This document shows, piece after piece, positions 34,510 through 43,678 of a DNA stretch of 64,000 nt. The notes beneath the pieces are model-generated. The model searched no databases and was not told the origin of the DNA. It saw only the letters and a list, made by a program, of their open reading frames with translations. Made by a program: the position numbers and the translations under genes. The stretch is taken from assembly GCF_012849375.1 (NCBI RefSeq), contig NZ_CP051684.1:4836001-4900000 (forward strand), read 5' to 3'. The number at the start of each line of letters is the position of its first letter. The stretch's first letter is position 1. Source of the DNA: Duganella dendranthematis. GTDB lineage: Bacteria > Pseudomonadota > Gammaproteobacteria > Burkholderiales > Burkholderiaceae_D.

Positions 34510-35172
34510 TTATTCCGGCCGGGCGGCGGCGCGATCTGCCTGTTGCAGTTCAGAGATGCGCCGGGCTTGCTCGAAGACGCTGCGCGCGGTCAGATTGAAG
34601 CCGGAGACCGGCAGTTCCGCCGCGCGTAGCGCCCCCACCACCCACGAGTTGCAGTTGTTGAGCAGGCTGTAGTTGCCGGTGCCCTTGTAAAACAGATTAA
34701 GGTTGGCCAGCCGCTTGCCGAGGTAGACGGGCTTGCCGTCAGCGCCGGTCGCGATGCTGTGATCGATGTAGGCGACCAGCTGCTCGTAGCCCCGCTCGGT
34801 GATCGCGAGCGGAATGCTGTCGCCCGGCGCCACGCCCAGCGGCGGATTGGTTTCGCGCCCGCCGGCTTGCAGAGCTGGGTAGTCGGACGCCACAAGCGCC
34901 TTGACCGCTTGCGACACGCCCGGATCGTCCTCGACAAAATATCCACCGTCGCCCCAGCCGATCAGCATGTATTTGTGATCCTTGAAATCCTGCGCCAGCT
35001 TGGTGCTGCGGGCGAGGATGTCTTGGCCGTCAAACAGCAGCGCCGTATGCCAGCCGTATTGAATCACGTGGATGGTGTGCGGCGTGGGTTCCTGCGGCAG
35101 GTCATAGCGGCTTGGCGTGCCGGCGCAGGCGGCCAGCAGCAGTAGCGGGGCCAGGAAGGCGATCGATCTCAT
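34510..35172 (-). CDS. DUF2459-type lipoprotein
   Basis: A 220-residue lipoprotein with lipobox LLAAC near residue 15-16. The mature part (IHVIQYGWHTALLFDGQDIL, MLIGWGDGGYFVEDDPG, NLNLFYKGTGNYSLLNNCNSWVVGALRAAELPVSG) fits the DUF2459 family, which is of unknown function. The conserved His of GWHTAL and the Cys of NNCNSW suggest a papain-like (NlpC/P60-related) arrangement; this is inference. The ATG at 35172 gives a normal signal peptide; 35184 is an alternative. It is convergent with the FGE gene. Confidence 0.82.
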   Translation of the reverse strand: MRSIAFLAPLLLLAACAGTPSRYDLPQEPTPHTIHVIQYGWHTALLFDGQDILARSTKLAQDFKDHKYMLIGWGDGGYFVEDDPGVSQAVKALVASDYPALQAGGRETNPPLGVAPGDSIPLAITERGYEQLVAYIDHSIATGADGKPVYLGKRLANLNLFYKGTGNYSLLNNCNSWVVGALRAAELPVSGFNLTARSVFEQARRISELQQADRAAARPE

Positions 35173-35227
35173 AGAGTAGGGCATGCGTGAAAGGTCGGCA
35201 ATTCTACCGCAGGCAAAGGCGTTGGTT

Positions 35228-36127
35228 TCAGGCCCTGCCACGGAATTCCTCGACAATAAAATCGATAAACGCGCGCACCTTGGCGGGCAGGTTGCTGCGG
35301 CTGAGGTAATACAGGTACAAGTCCGCATCCGGCAGCGAGTAATCGGTCATGACCTCTTTCAGGCGCCCGCTTTGCAGATATTTGGCCGCATCCCACTCGG
35401 ACCGCTGCACAATCCCGTGGCCATCGAGCGCCCAGTTCATCACCACGTCGCCGTCATTGCTGGAGACGGCGCCGCGCACCTTGACCAGCTCCACCGTCTT
35501 GCCCTTCTGAATGCGCCAGGTGCCGTACACGTCATCGTTCTGGCGGTGCAGGATGCAGCGATGGTGGTGCAGCTCGGCGGGCTTTTGCGGCTCGCCGGCT
35601 TTTTTCAGGTAGGCTGGCGAAGCGCACAGAAAGCGCCGGTTGGACATCAGCTTGCGCGCCGTCAGTCGGGTATCCGGCAGTTCACCAAAGCGGATCGCCA
35701 GGTCATACGCTTCCTCCACCAGGCTGATCGGACGATCGGTCAGGTGCAACTCCACTTCCACCTCGGGATAGGCATGTGCGAAGCGCGACAGGATGGGGGC
35801 GATGTGGGTGCGGCCGAAACCGGGCGTGGCATTGACCCGCAGCAGCCCCTTCGGCGCGGCGCGGCCGCTGGCCACCGACTCTTCCATTTCCCGGATCTGG
35901 TGCAGGATCTGGGAGGCCTGGGCCAGATAGGTTTCCCCTTCATTGGTCAGGCTGATGCGGCGCGTGGTGCGGTTGACCAGCCGCACGCCGAGCTTCTGCT
36001 CCATCAGGCTCAGGCGCTTGGTGACGGCCGGCGGCGTCACGCCCAGCTCGCGCGCGGTGGCCGTCATGCTGCCGGATTTGGCCAACAGCACAAAAAAAGC
36101 CAGGTCAGGGGCGGTTTCAATTTTCAT
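35228..36127 (-). CDS. LysR family regulator of the tartrate locus
   Basis: A 299-residue LysR-type regulator of the group that includes DmlR and TtdR-like proteins. Winged helix: LAFFVLLAKSGSMTATARELGVTPPAVTKRLSLMEQKLG. It has the short hydrophilic linker followed by GLLRVNATPGFGRTHIAPIL. It is divergent from tarD across 105 bases that contain an inverted repeat (36144-36173). It probably activates the tarD, dctA and dehydrogenase genes with tartrate or a related hydroxyacid as effector; this is inferred from layout. Confidence 0.86.
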   Translation of the reverse strand: MKIETAPDLAFFVLLAKSGSMTATARELGVTPPAVTKRLSLMEQKLGVRLVNRTTRRISLTNEGETYLAQASQILHQIREMEESVASGRAAPKGLLRVNATPGFGRTHIAPILSRFAHAYPEVEVELHLTDRPISLVEEAYDLAIRFGELPDTRLTARKLMSNRRFLCASPAYLKKAGEPQKPAELHHHRCILHRQNDDVYGTWRIQKGKTVELVKVRGAVSSNDGDVVMNWALDGHGIVQRSEWDAAKYLQSGRLKEVMTDYSLPDADLYLYYLSRSNLPAKVRAFIDFIVEEFRGRA

Positions 36128-36143
36128 TTAAAGTGAATAAAGG

Positions 36144-36173
36144 TTTCAATCTAAGTTAATTTTAGCAGTGAAA
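36144..36173. promoter_or_regulatory. Putative LysR operator between lysR and tarD
   Basis: An interrupted inverted repeat, TTTCA-N2-CTAA on the left and TTAG-N3-TGAAA on the right, lies in the AT-rich divergent spacer, 17 bases from the lysR start and 60 bases from tarD. The position fits a LysR recognition site that controls both genes. Confidence 0.45.
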
Positions 36174-36232
36174 TTCAAGAGTAAGCTACCGCATGCGCTA
36201 AACACAGCCATCTACTCATCTGGAGACCTACC

Positions 36233-37399
36233 ATGAAAATTGTTGAAATCCGCGAAAAGACCGTCCCGATCAGCTCCCCCATCCGCAACGCTTACATCGA
36301 TTTCAGCAAAATGACGCTGAGCCTAGTGGCGGTGGTGACCGACGTCATCCGCGATGGCAAGCCGGTGATCGGCTACGGCTTCAATTCCAATGGCCGCTAC
36401 GGCCAGGGCACCCTGATGCGCGAACGTTTCATTCCGCGCATCCTGGAAGCGGACCCAGCCTCGCTGGTCAGCGATGACGGCAGCAATCTCGATCCGCACA
36501 AGATCTGGAATTGCATGTTCACCAACGAAAAACCGGGCGGCCACGGCGAGCGCTCGGTGGCCATCGGCACCATCGACATGGCGATCTGGGATGCGGTCGC
36601 CAAAATCGAAGGCAAGCCGCTATTCCAGCTGCTGGCCGACCGCTACGGCAACGGCACGCCGGACCGCAAGATCTTCGTCTACGCCGCCGGCGGCTACTAC
36701 TACCCGGGCCAGGACCACGGCAAGCTGAAGGATGAGATGCGCAGTTACATCGACCGCGGCTACACGGTGGTCAAGAAAAAAATCGGCGGCGCGTCGCTGG
36801 ACGAAGACCTGCGCCGTATCGACAGCATCCTGTCAGTGCTGCAGGATGGCCAGAAGCTGGCGGTGGACGCCAACGGCCGCTTCGACCTCGACACCGCGGT
36901 CCAGTACGCCAAGGCGCTGTCACAGTACGACCTGTTCTGGTACGAAGAACCGGGCGATCCGCTCGACTTCGAGTTGCAAGCCACGCTGCGCAACTACTAC
37001 AAGAACCCGATGGCCACCGGCGAAGACCTGTTCTCGATGCAGGACGCGCGCAACCTGATCCGTTACGGCGGCATGCGCGCCGACCGCGACTGGCTGCAAT
37101 TCGACTGCGCGCTGAGCTACGGCCTGGTGGAATACCTGCGCACGCTGGACATGCTGCGCGAGCACGGCTGGTCGCCGGAGCGCTGCATTCCGCACGGCGG
37201 CCACCAGATGTCGCTGAACATCGCGGCCGGCCTGGGCCTGGGAGGCAACGAGTCCTATCCGGACCTGTTCCAGCCATACGGCGGCTTCCCGGACGGCGTC
37301 AAGGTCGACAACGGCTACATCACCATGCCGGACCTGCCGGGCATCGGTTTTGAAGGCAAAGCCGACCTGTACGCGGAAATGCGCAAGCTGGCGGAATAA
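36233..37399 (+). CDS. tarD: D-tartrate dehydratase (enolase superfamily)
   Basis: A 388-residue enolase-superfamily enzyme that dehydrates D-tartrate to oxaloacetate. By memory it is very close to the characterised Bradyrhizobium enzyme: SSPIRNAYIDFSKMTLSLVAV at the N-terminus, VKKKIGGA with the catalytic Lys (about residue 182), metal ligands in VDANGRF (about 213), EEPGD and TGEDL, and the catalytic His in CIPHGGHQMS (about 322). The C-terminal NESYPDLFQPYGGFPDG is nearly invariant in that family. It is followed by dctA and a hydroxyacid dehydrogenase. Confidence 0.92.
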   Translation: MKIVEIREKTVPISSPIRNAYIDFSKMTLSLVAVVTDVIRDGKPVIGYGFNSNGRYGQGTLMRERFIPRILEADPASLVSDDGSNLDPHKIWNCMFTNEKPGGHGERSVAIGTIDMAIWDAVAKIEGKPLFQLLADRYGNGTPDRKIFVYAAGGYYYPGQDHGKLKDEMRSYIDRGYTVVKKKIGGASLDEDLRRIDSILSVLQDGQKLAVDANGRFDLDTAVQYAKALSQYDLFWYEEPGDPLDFELQATLRNYYKNPMATGEDLFSMQDARNLIRYGGMRADRDWLQFDCALSYGLVEYLRTLDMLREHGWSPERCIPHGGHQMSLNIAAGLGLGGNESYPDLFQPYGGFPDGVKVDNGYITMPDLPGIGFEGKADLYAEMRKLAE

Positions 37400-37560
37400 G
37401 CCGGCAGCGATCGTGCAGTGACAATGCGAACAGTCGCAGAACTGGTGCATTGCCCGTGGTACCACCCACAGAACGCCGCCCAGGGCGCAAGCGTTATCCC
37501 GCTTGCCGGCCCTGCGCGCGCGTTCGCCCAATGATTCTGTTTCGCTGGAGGAGACCCCCC

Positions 37561-38952
37561 ATGAGTGCGCAACGCTTTAAGAAACTGGCATCCACGCTTT
37601 ACATTCAAGTCATCGTCGGCCTGACCGCCGGCATCCTGCTCGGCCACTTCTATCCCGACATCGGCGTCGAGCTGAAACCGCTGGGCGACCTGTTCATCAA
37701 ACTGATCAAGATGCTGCTGGCGCCAATTATCTTCGCCTCGGTGGTGGTCGGCATTGCCCGCATGGGCAGCGTCAAGGAGACTGGCCGGGTCGGCGCCAAG
37801 GCCATGATTTATTTCGAGATCTGCTCGACCATCGCGCTGGTGTTCGGCCTGATCGTGGTCAATGTGATGAAGCCCGGTGTCGGCATGAACATCGATCCGG
37901 CCCACATCGACACCGCCTCGATCAAGTCCTACACGCAAGCGGCCGAGCACAACACCACGCTGGAATTCCTGATGAACATCGTGCCGAACAGTGTGGTGGG
38001 CGCTTTCGCGCAGGGCAATATGCTGCAGATTATTCTGTTTTCGCTGTTGTTTTCGTTTGCGCTGAACCGTCTCGGCCGTAAAGTGGCGCCGCTGATCGAC
38101 GGTCTCGATATGTTCTTGCACGGCATGTTCGGCGTGGTGCGGATTGTCATGCACCTGGCCCCGATCGGCGCCTTTGGCGGCATCGCCTTCACCATCGGCA
38201 AATACGGCATCGGCACGCTGAATTCGTTTGCGGAACTGATGATTGCGGTGTATCTGACCTGCTTCCTGTTTGTGGTGCTCGTGCTGGGGACGGTGACGCG
38301 CTATTGCGGCGTGCCGCTGTGGGGCTTCCTGAAATACATCAAGGATGAAATCCTGATCGTGATGGGCACCGCCTCGACCGAAGCCGTGCTGCCGCAAATG
38401 ATGCTGAAGATGGAGGCCATGGGCTGCCAGAAGAAAATTGTCGGCCTGGTGCTGCCGACCGGCTACACCTTCAACGCCGACGGCACCGCCATTTACCTCA
38501 CCATGGCGGCCATTTTCATCGCGCAGGCCACCAATGTCGACATGACCATCTGGGATCAGCTCGGAATTCTGGGCGTGATGCTGCTGACGTCCAAAGGTTC
38601 GGCCGGCGTGGCCGGCGCCGGTTTCGTGGCACTGGCGGCGACGCTGGCGTCGATGCACAAGATTCCGCTATCCGGCCTGGTGCTGCTGGTGGGGATAGAC
38701 CGTTTCCTGAATGAAGCGCGCGCCGTCACCAACCTGATCGGCAACGGCATTGCCACCATCGCCGTGGCGAAGTGGGAAGGGGCGCTGGACGTGGAGCAGA
38801 TGAAACTGGCGTTCGCCGCCGCTGCCGCAGGCCACGAATTGCCGCTGCCGAAGCCGGTTGAGCCGGCCAGCACCGCGCCGGTAACGCTGGTGAGCGACCC
38901 TTCCGCGCGGCGCGTGGTGGACGCGATGGCAGAGCGCGGCGGCGCAGCATGA
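37561..38952 (+). CDS. dctA: C4-dicarboxylate:cation symporter DctA
   Basis: A 463-residue DAACS-family transporter with eight transmembrane helices and re-entrant loops. Signatures are LYIQVIVGLTAGILLGHFYP, the serine-rich HP1 region GTASTEAVLP, the TM7 motif NADGTAIYLT and SKGSAGVAGAGF in HP2. A GGAGG (37546-37550) lies upstream of ATG 37561; an upstream frame start is rejected because it lacks the family N-terminus. Placed after tarD it probably imports tartrate or other C4-dicarboxylates. It overlaps the next gene by 4 bases. Confidence 0.94.
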   Translation: MSAQRFKKLASTLYIQVIVGLTAGILLGHFYPDIGVELKPLGDLFIKLIKMLLAPIIFASVVVGIARMGSVKETGRVGAKAMIYFEICSTIALVFGLIVVNVMKPGVGMNIDPAHIDTASIKSYTQAAEHNTTLEFLMNIVPNSVVGAFAQGNMLQIILFSLLFSFALNRLGRKVAPLIDGLDMFLHGMFGVVRIVMHLAPIGAFGGIAFTIGKYGIGTLNSFAELMIAVYLTCFLFVVLVLGTVTRYCGVPLWGFLKYIKDEILIVMGTASTEAVLPQMMLKMEAMGCQKKIVGLVLPTGYTFNADGTAIYLTMAAIFIAQATNVDMTIWDQLGILGVMLLTSKGSAGVAGAGFVALAATLASMHKIPLSGLVLLVGIDRFLNEARAVTNLIGNGIATIAVAKWEGALDVEQMKLAFAAAAAGHELPLPKPVEPASTAPVTLVSDPSARRVVDAMAERGGAA

Positions 38953-39911
38953 CGCCCCGCTTGCTGTGCGCGTCGCCGCTGTTGCCGGCGATTGCCGACC
39001 GCGCCCAGGCCGAGTTTGACGCCATCACCTGTCAGCAAGGCCAGCTGTCCGCACCGCAAATCATGGATGTGCTGAAGGAACAGCCTGCGGTGCGAGCGCT
39101 GCTGATTTCCAGCCGCATCCGCTTCGATGCGACGGCGATCGCCATGTTGCCGCCGCAAATCGGGCTGATTGCGACGTGCAGCGTGGGCTACGACCATATC
39201 GACCTCGCCGCCGCCAGGGCGAAAGGCATTTTCGTCACCAACACCCCGGACGTGGTCACGGAAGCGACCGCAGACCTGACCTTGTTCCTGATGCTGGGCG
39301 CCTTGCGCCGTGGCCGGGAATACGCCGCCATCATGGAACAAGGATGGCGCCAGCGCTTCGGCCTGGGCGATATGCTGGGTCTGGATTTCCATGGCAAGAC
39401 GCTGGGCATCATTGGCATGGGGCGGATCGGGCAGGCGGTTGCGCGGCGGGCGCGGGCGTTTGGCGTCAAGGTGCTGTACCACAACCGCACGCGCTTGCCT
39501 GCGGAACAGGAGCAGGGCGCCAGCTATGTCGACGATGTGCGCGCCATGCTGCCGCATTGCCAGATCCTGTCGCTGCACGCGCCCGGCGGTCCGCAGTCGG
39601 ACGGCCAGATCGACGCCGCCATGCTGAATTTGCTGCCGCGCGGCGCGGTACTGGTGAATACCGCCCGTGGCGGGCTGGTCAATGAAGACGACCTGCTTGC
39701 CGCCCTTGGCAATGGTCAGCTGGCCGCTGCCGGGCTGGATGTGTTCCGTTCCGAGCCGGAATACGACCTGCGTTTCCAGCATCTGCCGAATGTGTTCATG
39801 ACCCCGCACATGGGCACGGCGACGGTCGAGACCAGGGCTGCCATGGGCAACCGCGCGCTGGACAACGTGATGGACGCATTGGCCGGCCATACGCCTCGGG
39901 ACGCCTTGTAA
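38949..39911 (+). CDS. D-isomer-specific 2-hydroxyacid dehydrogenase
   Basis: A 320-residue NAD(P)-dependent dehydrogenase. The nucleotide-binding motif is GMGRIGQAVARR near residue 156, the substrate-binding Arg lies in NTARGGLVNEDDL, the Glu in LDVFRSEPEYD and the catalytic His in TPHMGTATVETR. It belongs to the glyoxylate/hydroxypyruvate reductase group. Translational coupling with dctA (ATGA) places it in the tartrate unit, where it could reduce a side product such as hydroxypyruvate or glyoxylate; this is inference. Confidence 0.9.
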   Translation: MTPRLLCASPLLPAIADRAQAEFDAITCQQGQLSAPQIMDVLKEQPAVRALLISSRIRFDATAIAMLPPQIGLIATCSVGYDHIDLAAARAKGIFVTNTPDVVTEATADLTLFLMLGALRRGREYAAIMEQGWRQRFGLGDMLGLDFHGKTLGIIGMGRIGQAVARRARAFGVKVLYHNRTRLPAEQEQGASYVDDVRAMLPHCQILSLHAPGGPQSDGQIDAAMLNLLPRGAVLVNTARGGLVNEDDLLAALGNGQLAAAGLDVFRSEPEYDLRFQHLPNVFMTPHMGTATVETRAAMGNRALDNVMDALAGHTPRDAL

Positions 39912-40002
39912 CGGTCCTGGCAAAATAAATTCCTCATGCCGCTGACGCTTTTGACTTCTCGTTGCACAAGAGAGGTATCAACGACAGCCATGAGGATTAC
40001 CG

Positions 40003-42258
40003 ATGTTCCATACGCTTCAAAAGACGACGCTCGCGTTGGCCGTGCTGGCCAGCCTCCCGGAGACCGCCGCTGCCCAGGTCGCCGCATCGTCAGCGCCGAT
40101 TTCCACCGTAACCGTCGCCGCCACCCGCCGTACTGACGCGGCCGACGACGATCCGCGCCGTACGCCAACCTCGGCCTACCGCATTACCGGCGAACAATTC
40201 GATCAAAAGAACGTTCACTCGCTGGAAGACCTGCAACAACTGGTGCCGGGCCTGAATGTGCAGAGCACCGACCCGGCCGACATGCAGATCACCATCCGCG
40301 GCGTGGGCGATGGCGGCGGCCAGACCAGCGGCGAACAGAATATCGGCATGCCGAGCAGCGTGGCGATTTATGTCGACGGCGTCTACCTGGCGCGGCCGGG
40401 CATGCTATCGGGCCTGAACGATCTCGCTTGGGCGGACGTGTTGAGCGGCGCGCAGGGCACGATGTTCGGCGCCAACGCCACCGGCGGCGTGCTGGACCTG
40501 CACACCAAGGAACCCACCTTCGTGCCGGAGGCGTCGATTTCGGTGTCGGCCGGGCAGCACAATGATGAGCGGGTGACTGCAATGTTGTCCGGCCCGCTGT
40601 CGGACAACTGGGCGGGCCGCCTGAACCTGATCAGCAACGGCAGCGATGGCGCCGTCACCAACCTCCGCAACGGCCACAACCTCAATGGCGCACGCTCGAA
40701 CGGCGCCCGTGGCCAGTTGCTGTACCGCGACGGCGAACGCTTTAAGCTGCGCCTGTCGGCCGACTACAACAACAGCAACAGCGAGCCGACCCAGGTGCTG
40801 GTCGCCACCCACACGGTCAACGGTGTGGACACCTATCTGGCGCGCTCCAAAGCGGTCGGCAACAACGTGGTGTTCGGCCCTAACGTCGATCTGGACGACG
40901 AGACGCACACGCATATCCTGCAAGGCGGCGCCTCGGCGCTGGCCGAGTGGCAGCTGGACAGCGGCTGGCGCCTGCGTTCGGTGACCTCACTGCGCTACTT
41001 CCACTCGGCGCCATCGCTGGCGGACTACCAGTCAGTGCAGATTTATTCCAACAGCGGCTTCCAGCAGCACGACCGCAGCTGGTCGCAGGAACTGCGCGTG
41101 GATTCGCCCACCGGCGGCCCAGTCGATTACGCCTTCGGCCTGAGCTACCTCGGCCAGAAGCTGGACATTACGGCGCACACCTACTATGCCGACACCACGC
41201 TGCCGGATATCTGGCTGGGCACCGCCGCCGGCGTCACCCGCAAGCTCGACGTCATCCGCCTGGGCCTGCTGCGTGACCGCTCGCTGTCGCCTTTCGTGCA
41301 GGGCACCTGGCACCTCCATCCGGACGTGGACGTCACGGCCGGCGTGCGTCTCAACCACGACGAGCGCGGCGGCAGCTTCATCCGCTACAACCGCCAGCCC
41401 TTCAATTCCGGCTACCTGGAGACCACCAACAATCTGCCATCCGGCACCGTGGTGGCGAGCTGGCGAGCGGCGCCGGGCCTAAGCAGTTACGCAGCCTTGT
41501 CGTACGGCGAAAAATCCGGCGGCCTGAATATCTCGTCGGGCGCGGCGGCGCAGGCCGGGCTCGATTCGCTGATCATTAAGCCGGAACGCGCCACCAGCGG
41601 CGAGCTGGGCATCAAGGCCGATTTCGACAACAAGCGCCTCAACCTCAAGGCAGACCTGTTCGCCACGCAGGTGCGCGACTTCCAGACCCAGGGCTACGAC
41701 GCGGTCGACCAGCAAGTCTATCTGCTGAACGCCGGCGCTTACATCTCGCGCGGCGCCGAGGCCACCGTGCACTGGGCGCCCAACCGCAGCTGGCAGTTCG
41801 ACGCCGCCGCCGTCTTCAACGATACCTACTACACCGACTACGACCAGGCCCGTTGCCCGCCGGAGATCCTGCTGGGGGCCAAGCCGCCCAAATCGTGCAG
41901 CCTGAACGGGCAACGCGTGTTCAACGCGCCACGTGTGACGGCCAACGTCGGCGCGCGCTATGAATGGACCACGGGCGGCTTGAAGAACTTCGTCTCCGGC
42001 CGCTATGCGTGGCGCAGCTGGATGTACGGCACGGTGGACGATTCCCAGTTCTCGCGCGTGGACGGTTATGGCCTGGCGGCGTTCGCGGCCGGAACCTCGG
42101 GCAAGACCGAGCGCGGTGAATGGAACGCCTCCATCTGGCTCAACAACGCCTTCGACCGCACCTACTACAAGCGTCTGGTGAACAATGAATACGGCTCGGT
42201 GACCGGCTACCTGGGCGATCCACGGACGCTGGGCGTCACGCTCGGCTACCGCTACTGA
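40003..42258 (+). CDS. TonB-dependent outer membrane receptor
   Basis: A 751-residue TonB-dependent receptor. A signal peptide (residues 1-25) is followed by a plug domain (about 55-175: LEDLQQLVPGLNVQS, IRGVGDGG, YVDGVYLARPGM, GTMFGANATGGVLDL) and a 22-strand-type barrel ending LGVTLGYRY with a terminal aromatic residue. No N-terminal signalling domain is present. It lies directly upstream of a sulfatase gene (13 bases) in one unit, which suggests uptake of a sulfated or desulfated molecule. The substrate is unknown. Confidence 0.93.
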   Translation: MFHTLQKTTLALAVLASLPETAAAQVAASSAPISTVTVAATRRTDAADDDPRRTPTSAYRITGEQFDQKNVHSLEDLQQLVPGLNVQSTDPADMQITIRGVGDGGGQTSGEQNIGMPSSVAIYVDGVYLARPGMLSGLNDLAWADVLSGAQGTMFGANATGGVLDLHTKEPTFVPEASISVSAGQHNDERVTAMLSGPLSDNWAGRLNLISNGSDGAVTNLRNGHNLNGARSNGARGQLLYRDGERFKLRLSADYNNSNSEPTQVLVATHTVNGVDTYLARSKAVGNNVVFGPNVDLDDETHTHILQGGASALAEWQLDSGWRLRSVTSLRYFHSAPSLADYQSVQIYSNSGFQQHDRSWSQELRVDSPTGGPVDYAFGLSYLGQKLDITAHTYYADTTLPDIWLGTAAGVTRKLDVIRLGLLRDRSLSPFVQGTWHLHPDVDVTAGVRLNHDERGGSFIRYNRQPFNSGYLETTNNLPSGTVVASWRAAPGLSSYAALSYGEKSGGLNISSGAAAQAGLDSLIIKPERATSGELGIKADFDNKRLNLKADLFATQVRDFQTQGYDAVDQQVYLLNAGAYISRGAEATVHWAPNRSWQFDAAAVFNDTYYTDYDQARCPPEILLGAKPPKSCSLNGQRVFNAPRVTANVGARYEWTTGGLKNFVSGRYAWRSWMYGTVDDSQFSRVDGYGLAAFAAGTSGKTERGEWNASIWLNNAFDRTYYKRLVNNEYGSVTGYLGDPRTLGVTLGYRY

Positions 42259-42271
42259 TAGGAAGGACATC

Positions 42272-43678
42272 ATGATCCGTCGAGAATTCATCCTCAGCGC
42301 ACTGGCCGCGATTGCCGCGACGCCAGTGTTTGCCGCGCCGCTGTCAGGCGCACGCCGTCCCAACATCATCTTCATCTTGGCCGACGACATGGGCTATGGC
42401 GATACCGCCATCTACGGCCAGCGCAAGATCGCCACGCCGAATATCGACCGGCTGGCGCGCGGCGGCATGCTTTTTACGCAGGGCTATGCGGGCGCACCGG
42501 TGTGCGGGCCGTCGCGCTGTTCGCTGATGACCGGCCTGCATACGGGCCACACGCGCATCCGCGACAACACGTCCATCGGCGGTGGCAAGCTCGGCACCAA
42601 GGGCGGCAGCCCGCAGCTGTGGCGCCGTCCGAACCTGCTGCCGGAAGACCGCACGGTGGCGCAGTATCTGCAAGCGGCCGGCTACCGTACCGGCCTGATG
42701 GGCAAGTGGCATCTCGACGGTTTCGACGCCAACGCTACACCGTCGAAATTCGGTTTCGACGAATTCAAGGGCTGGTTGATCCAGCATGACACCACGCCAG
42801 GTTACTGGCCGGCGCAGCGTGTGCATGGCGACAAGCTGGTCGATATCCCGGAAAACGCCAACGGCAAGCATGGCCGCTACGAGCCGTTCATGGTGACCGA
42901 GGATTCGCTCGAGTTCATCGAACGCCACAAGGACGCGCCGTTCTTCCTATACGCGGCTTACAACAGCCCGCACTCGCCGTACACGGCGCCGGATTTCGGG
43001 CCATATGCCGACCGCGCCAGCTGGGCCGATGACGAGAAATACTATGCGGCGATGATTCACTATCTGGACCAGGGCATTGGCAAGTTGCTCGACAAGCTGG
43101 CCAGCGCCGGGCTGGAGCAGGACACAGTGATCTTCTTCGCCTCCGACAACGGCCCGCGTTCGGAGCCGACGGTGCAGCAGACCCGCGTCGCCGACTTCTT
43201 CGATTCCAACGGCGGCCTGACCGGCTACAAGCGCGATATGTACGAAGGCGGCATCCGCGATCCGTGGATCGTGCGCTGGACCGGCAAGATTCCGGCCGGC
43301 GCCGTCAGCGATGTCCCGGTATATTTCCCCGACTTTCTGCCGACTGCGCTCGACCTGGCCGGCGCGCCGGCCGAACGCACCGACGGCGTCAGCCTGAAGC
43401 CGCTGCTGGTTGATCCGCATAGCAAGCCGGCCGAGCGCTTCATGTACTGGGAATTCTACGATCCGGAATTCCGCCAGGCGGCGCGCTGGGGCAAGTGGAA
43501 GGCGGTGCGCCTGAAACGCAACGGGCCGCTCGAACTATACGACCTGGAGCGCGACCCGAAGGAGAGCCGGAACCTGGCCGCCAGCCATCCGGACATCGTG
43601 GCCCGCATGGCGGAGGGCATGGCGCGCGAACACGTCGCGTCTGTCGAGTATCCGGACCCGGCGCCGGGCAAGAGCTAG
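42272..43678 (+). CDS. Exported sulfatase (arylsulfatase family)
   Basis: A 468-residue sulfatase with a Tat-like or Sec signal (MIRREFILSALAAIAATPVFA). The catalytic segment is canonical: Cys78 in CGPSRCSLMTG. The metal site starts NIIFILADDMGYGD, the KWHLDGF lysine-histidine pair follows, and the second metal site is SDNGPR. Its length and the VSLKPLLVDP and MYWEFYD stretches match periplasmic N-sulfoglucosamine/arylsulfatase A-like enzymes. It follows the TonB receptor gene, and the FGE gene converges on it with a 4-base overlap. Confidence 0.92.
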   Translation: MIRREFILSALAAIAATPVFAAPLSGARRPNIIFILADDMGYGDTAIYGQRKIATPNIDRLARGGMLFTQGYAGAPVCGPSRCSLMTGLHTGHTRIRDNTSIGGGKLGTKGGSPQLWRRPNLLPEDRTVAQYLQAAGYRTGLMGKWHLDGFDANATPSKFGFDEFKGWLIQHDTTPGYWPAQRVHGDKLVDIPENANGKHGRYEPFMVTEDSLEFIERHKDAPFFLYAAYNSPHSPYTAPDFGPYADRASWADDEKYYAAMIHYLDQGIGKLLDKLASAGLEQDTVIFFASDNGPRSEPTVQQTRVADFFDSNGGLTGYKRDMYEGGIRDPWIVRWTGKIPAGAVSDVPVYFPDFLPTALDLAGAPAERTDGVSLKPLLVDPHSKPAERFMYWEFYDPEFRQAARWGKWKAVRLKRNGPLELYDLERDPKESRNLAASHPDIVARMAEGMAREHVASVEYPDPAPGKS

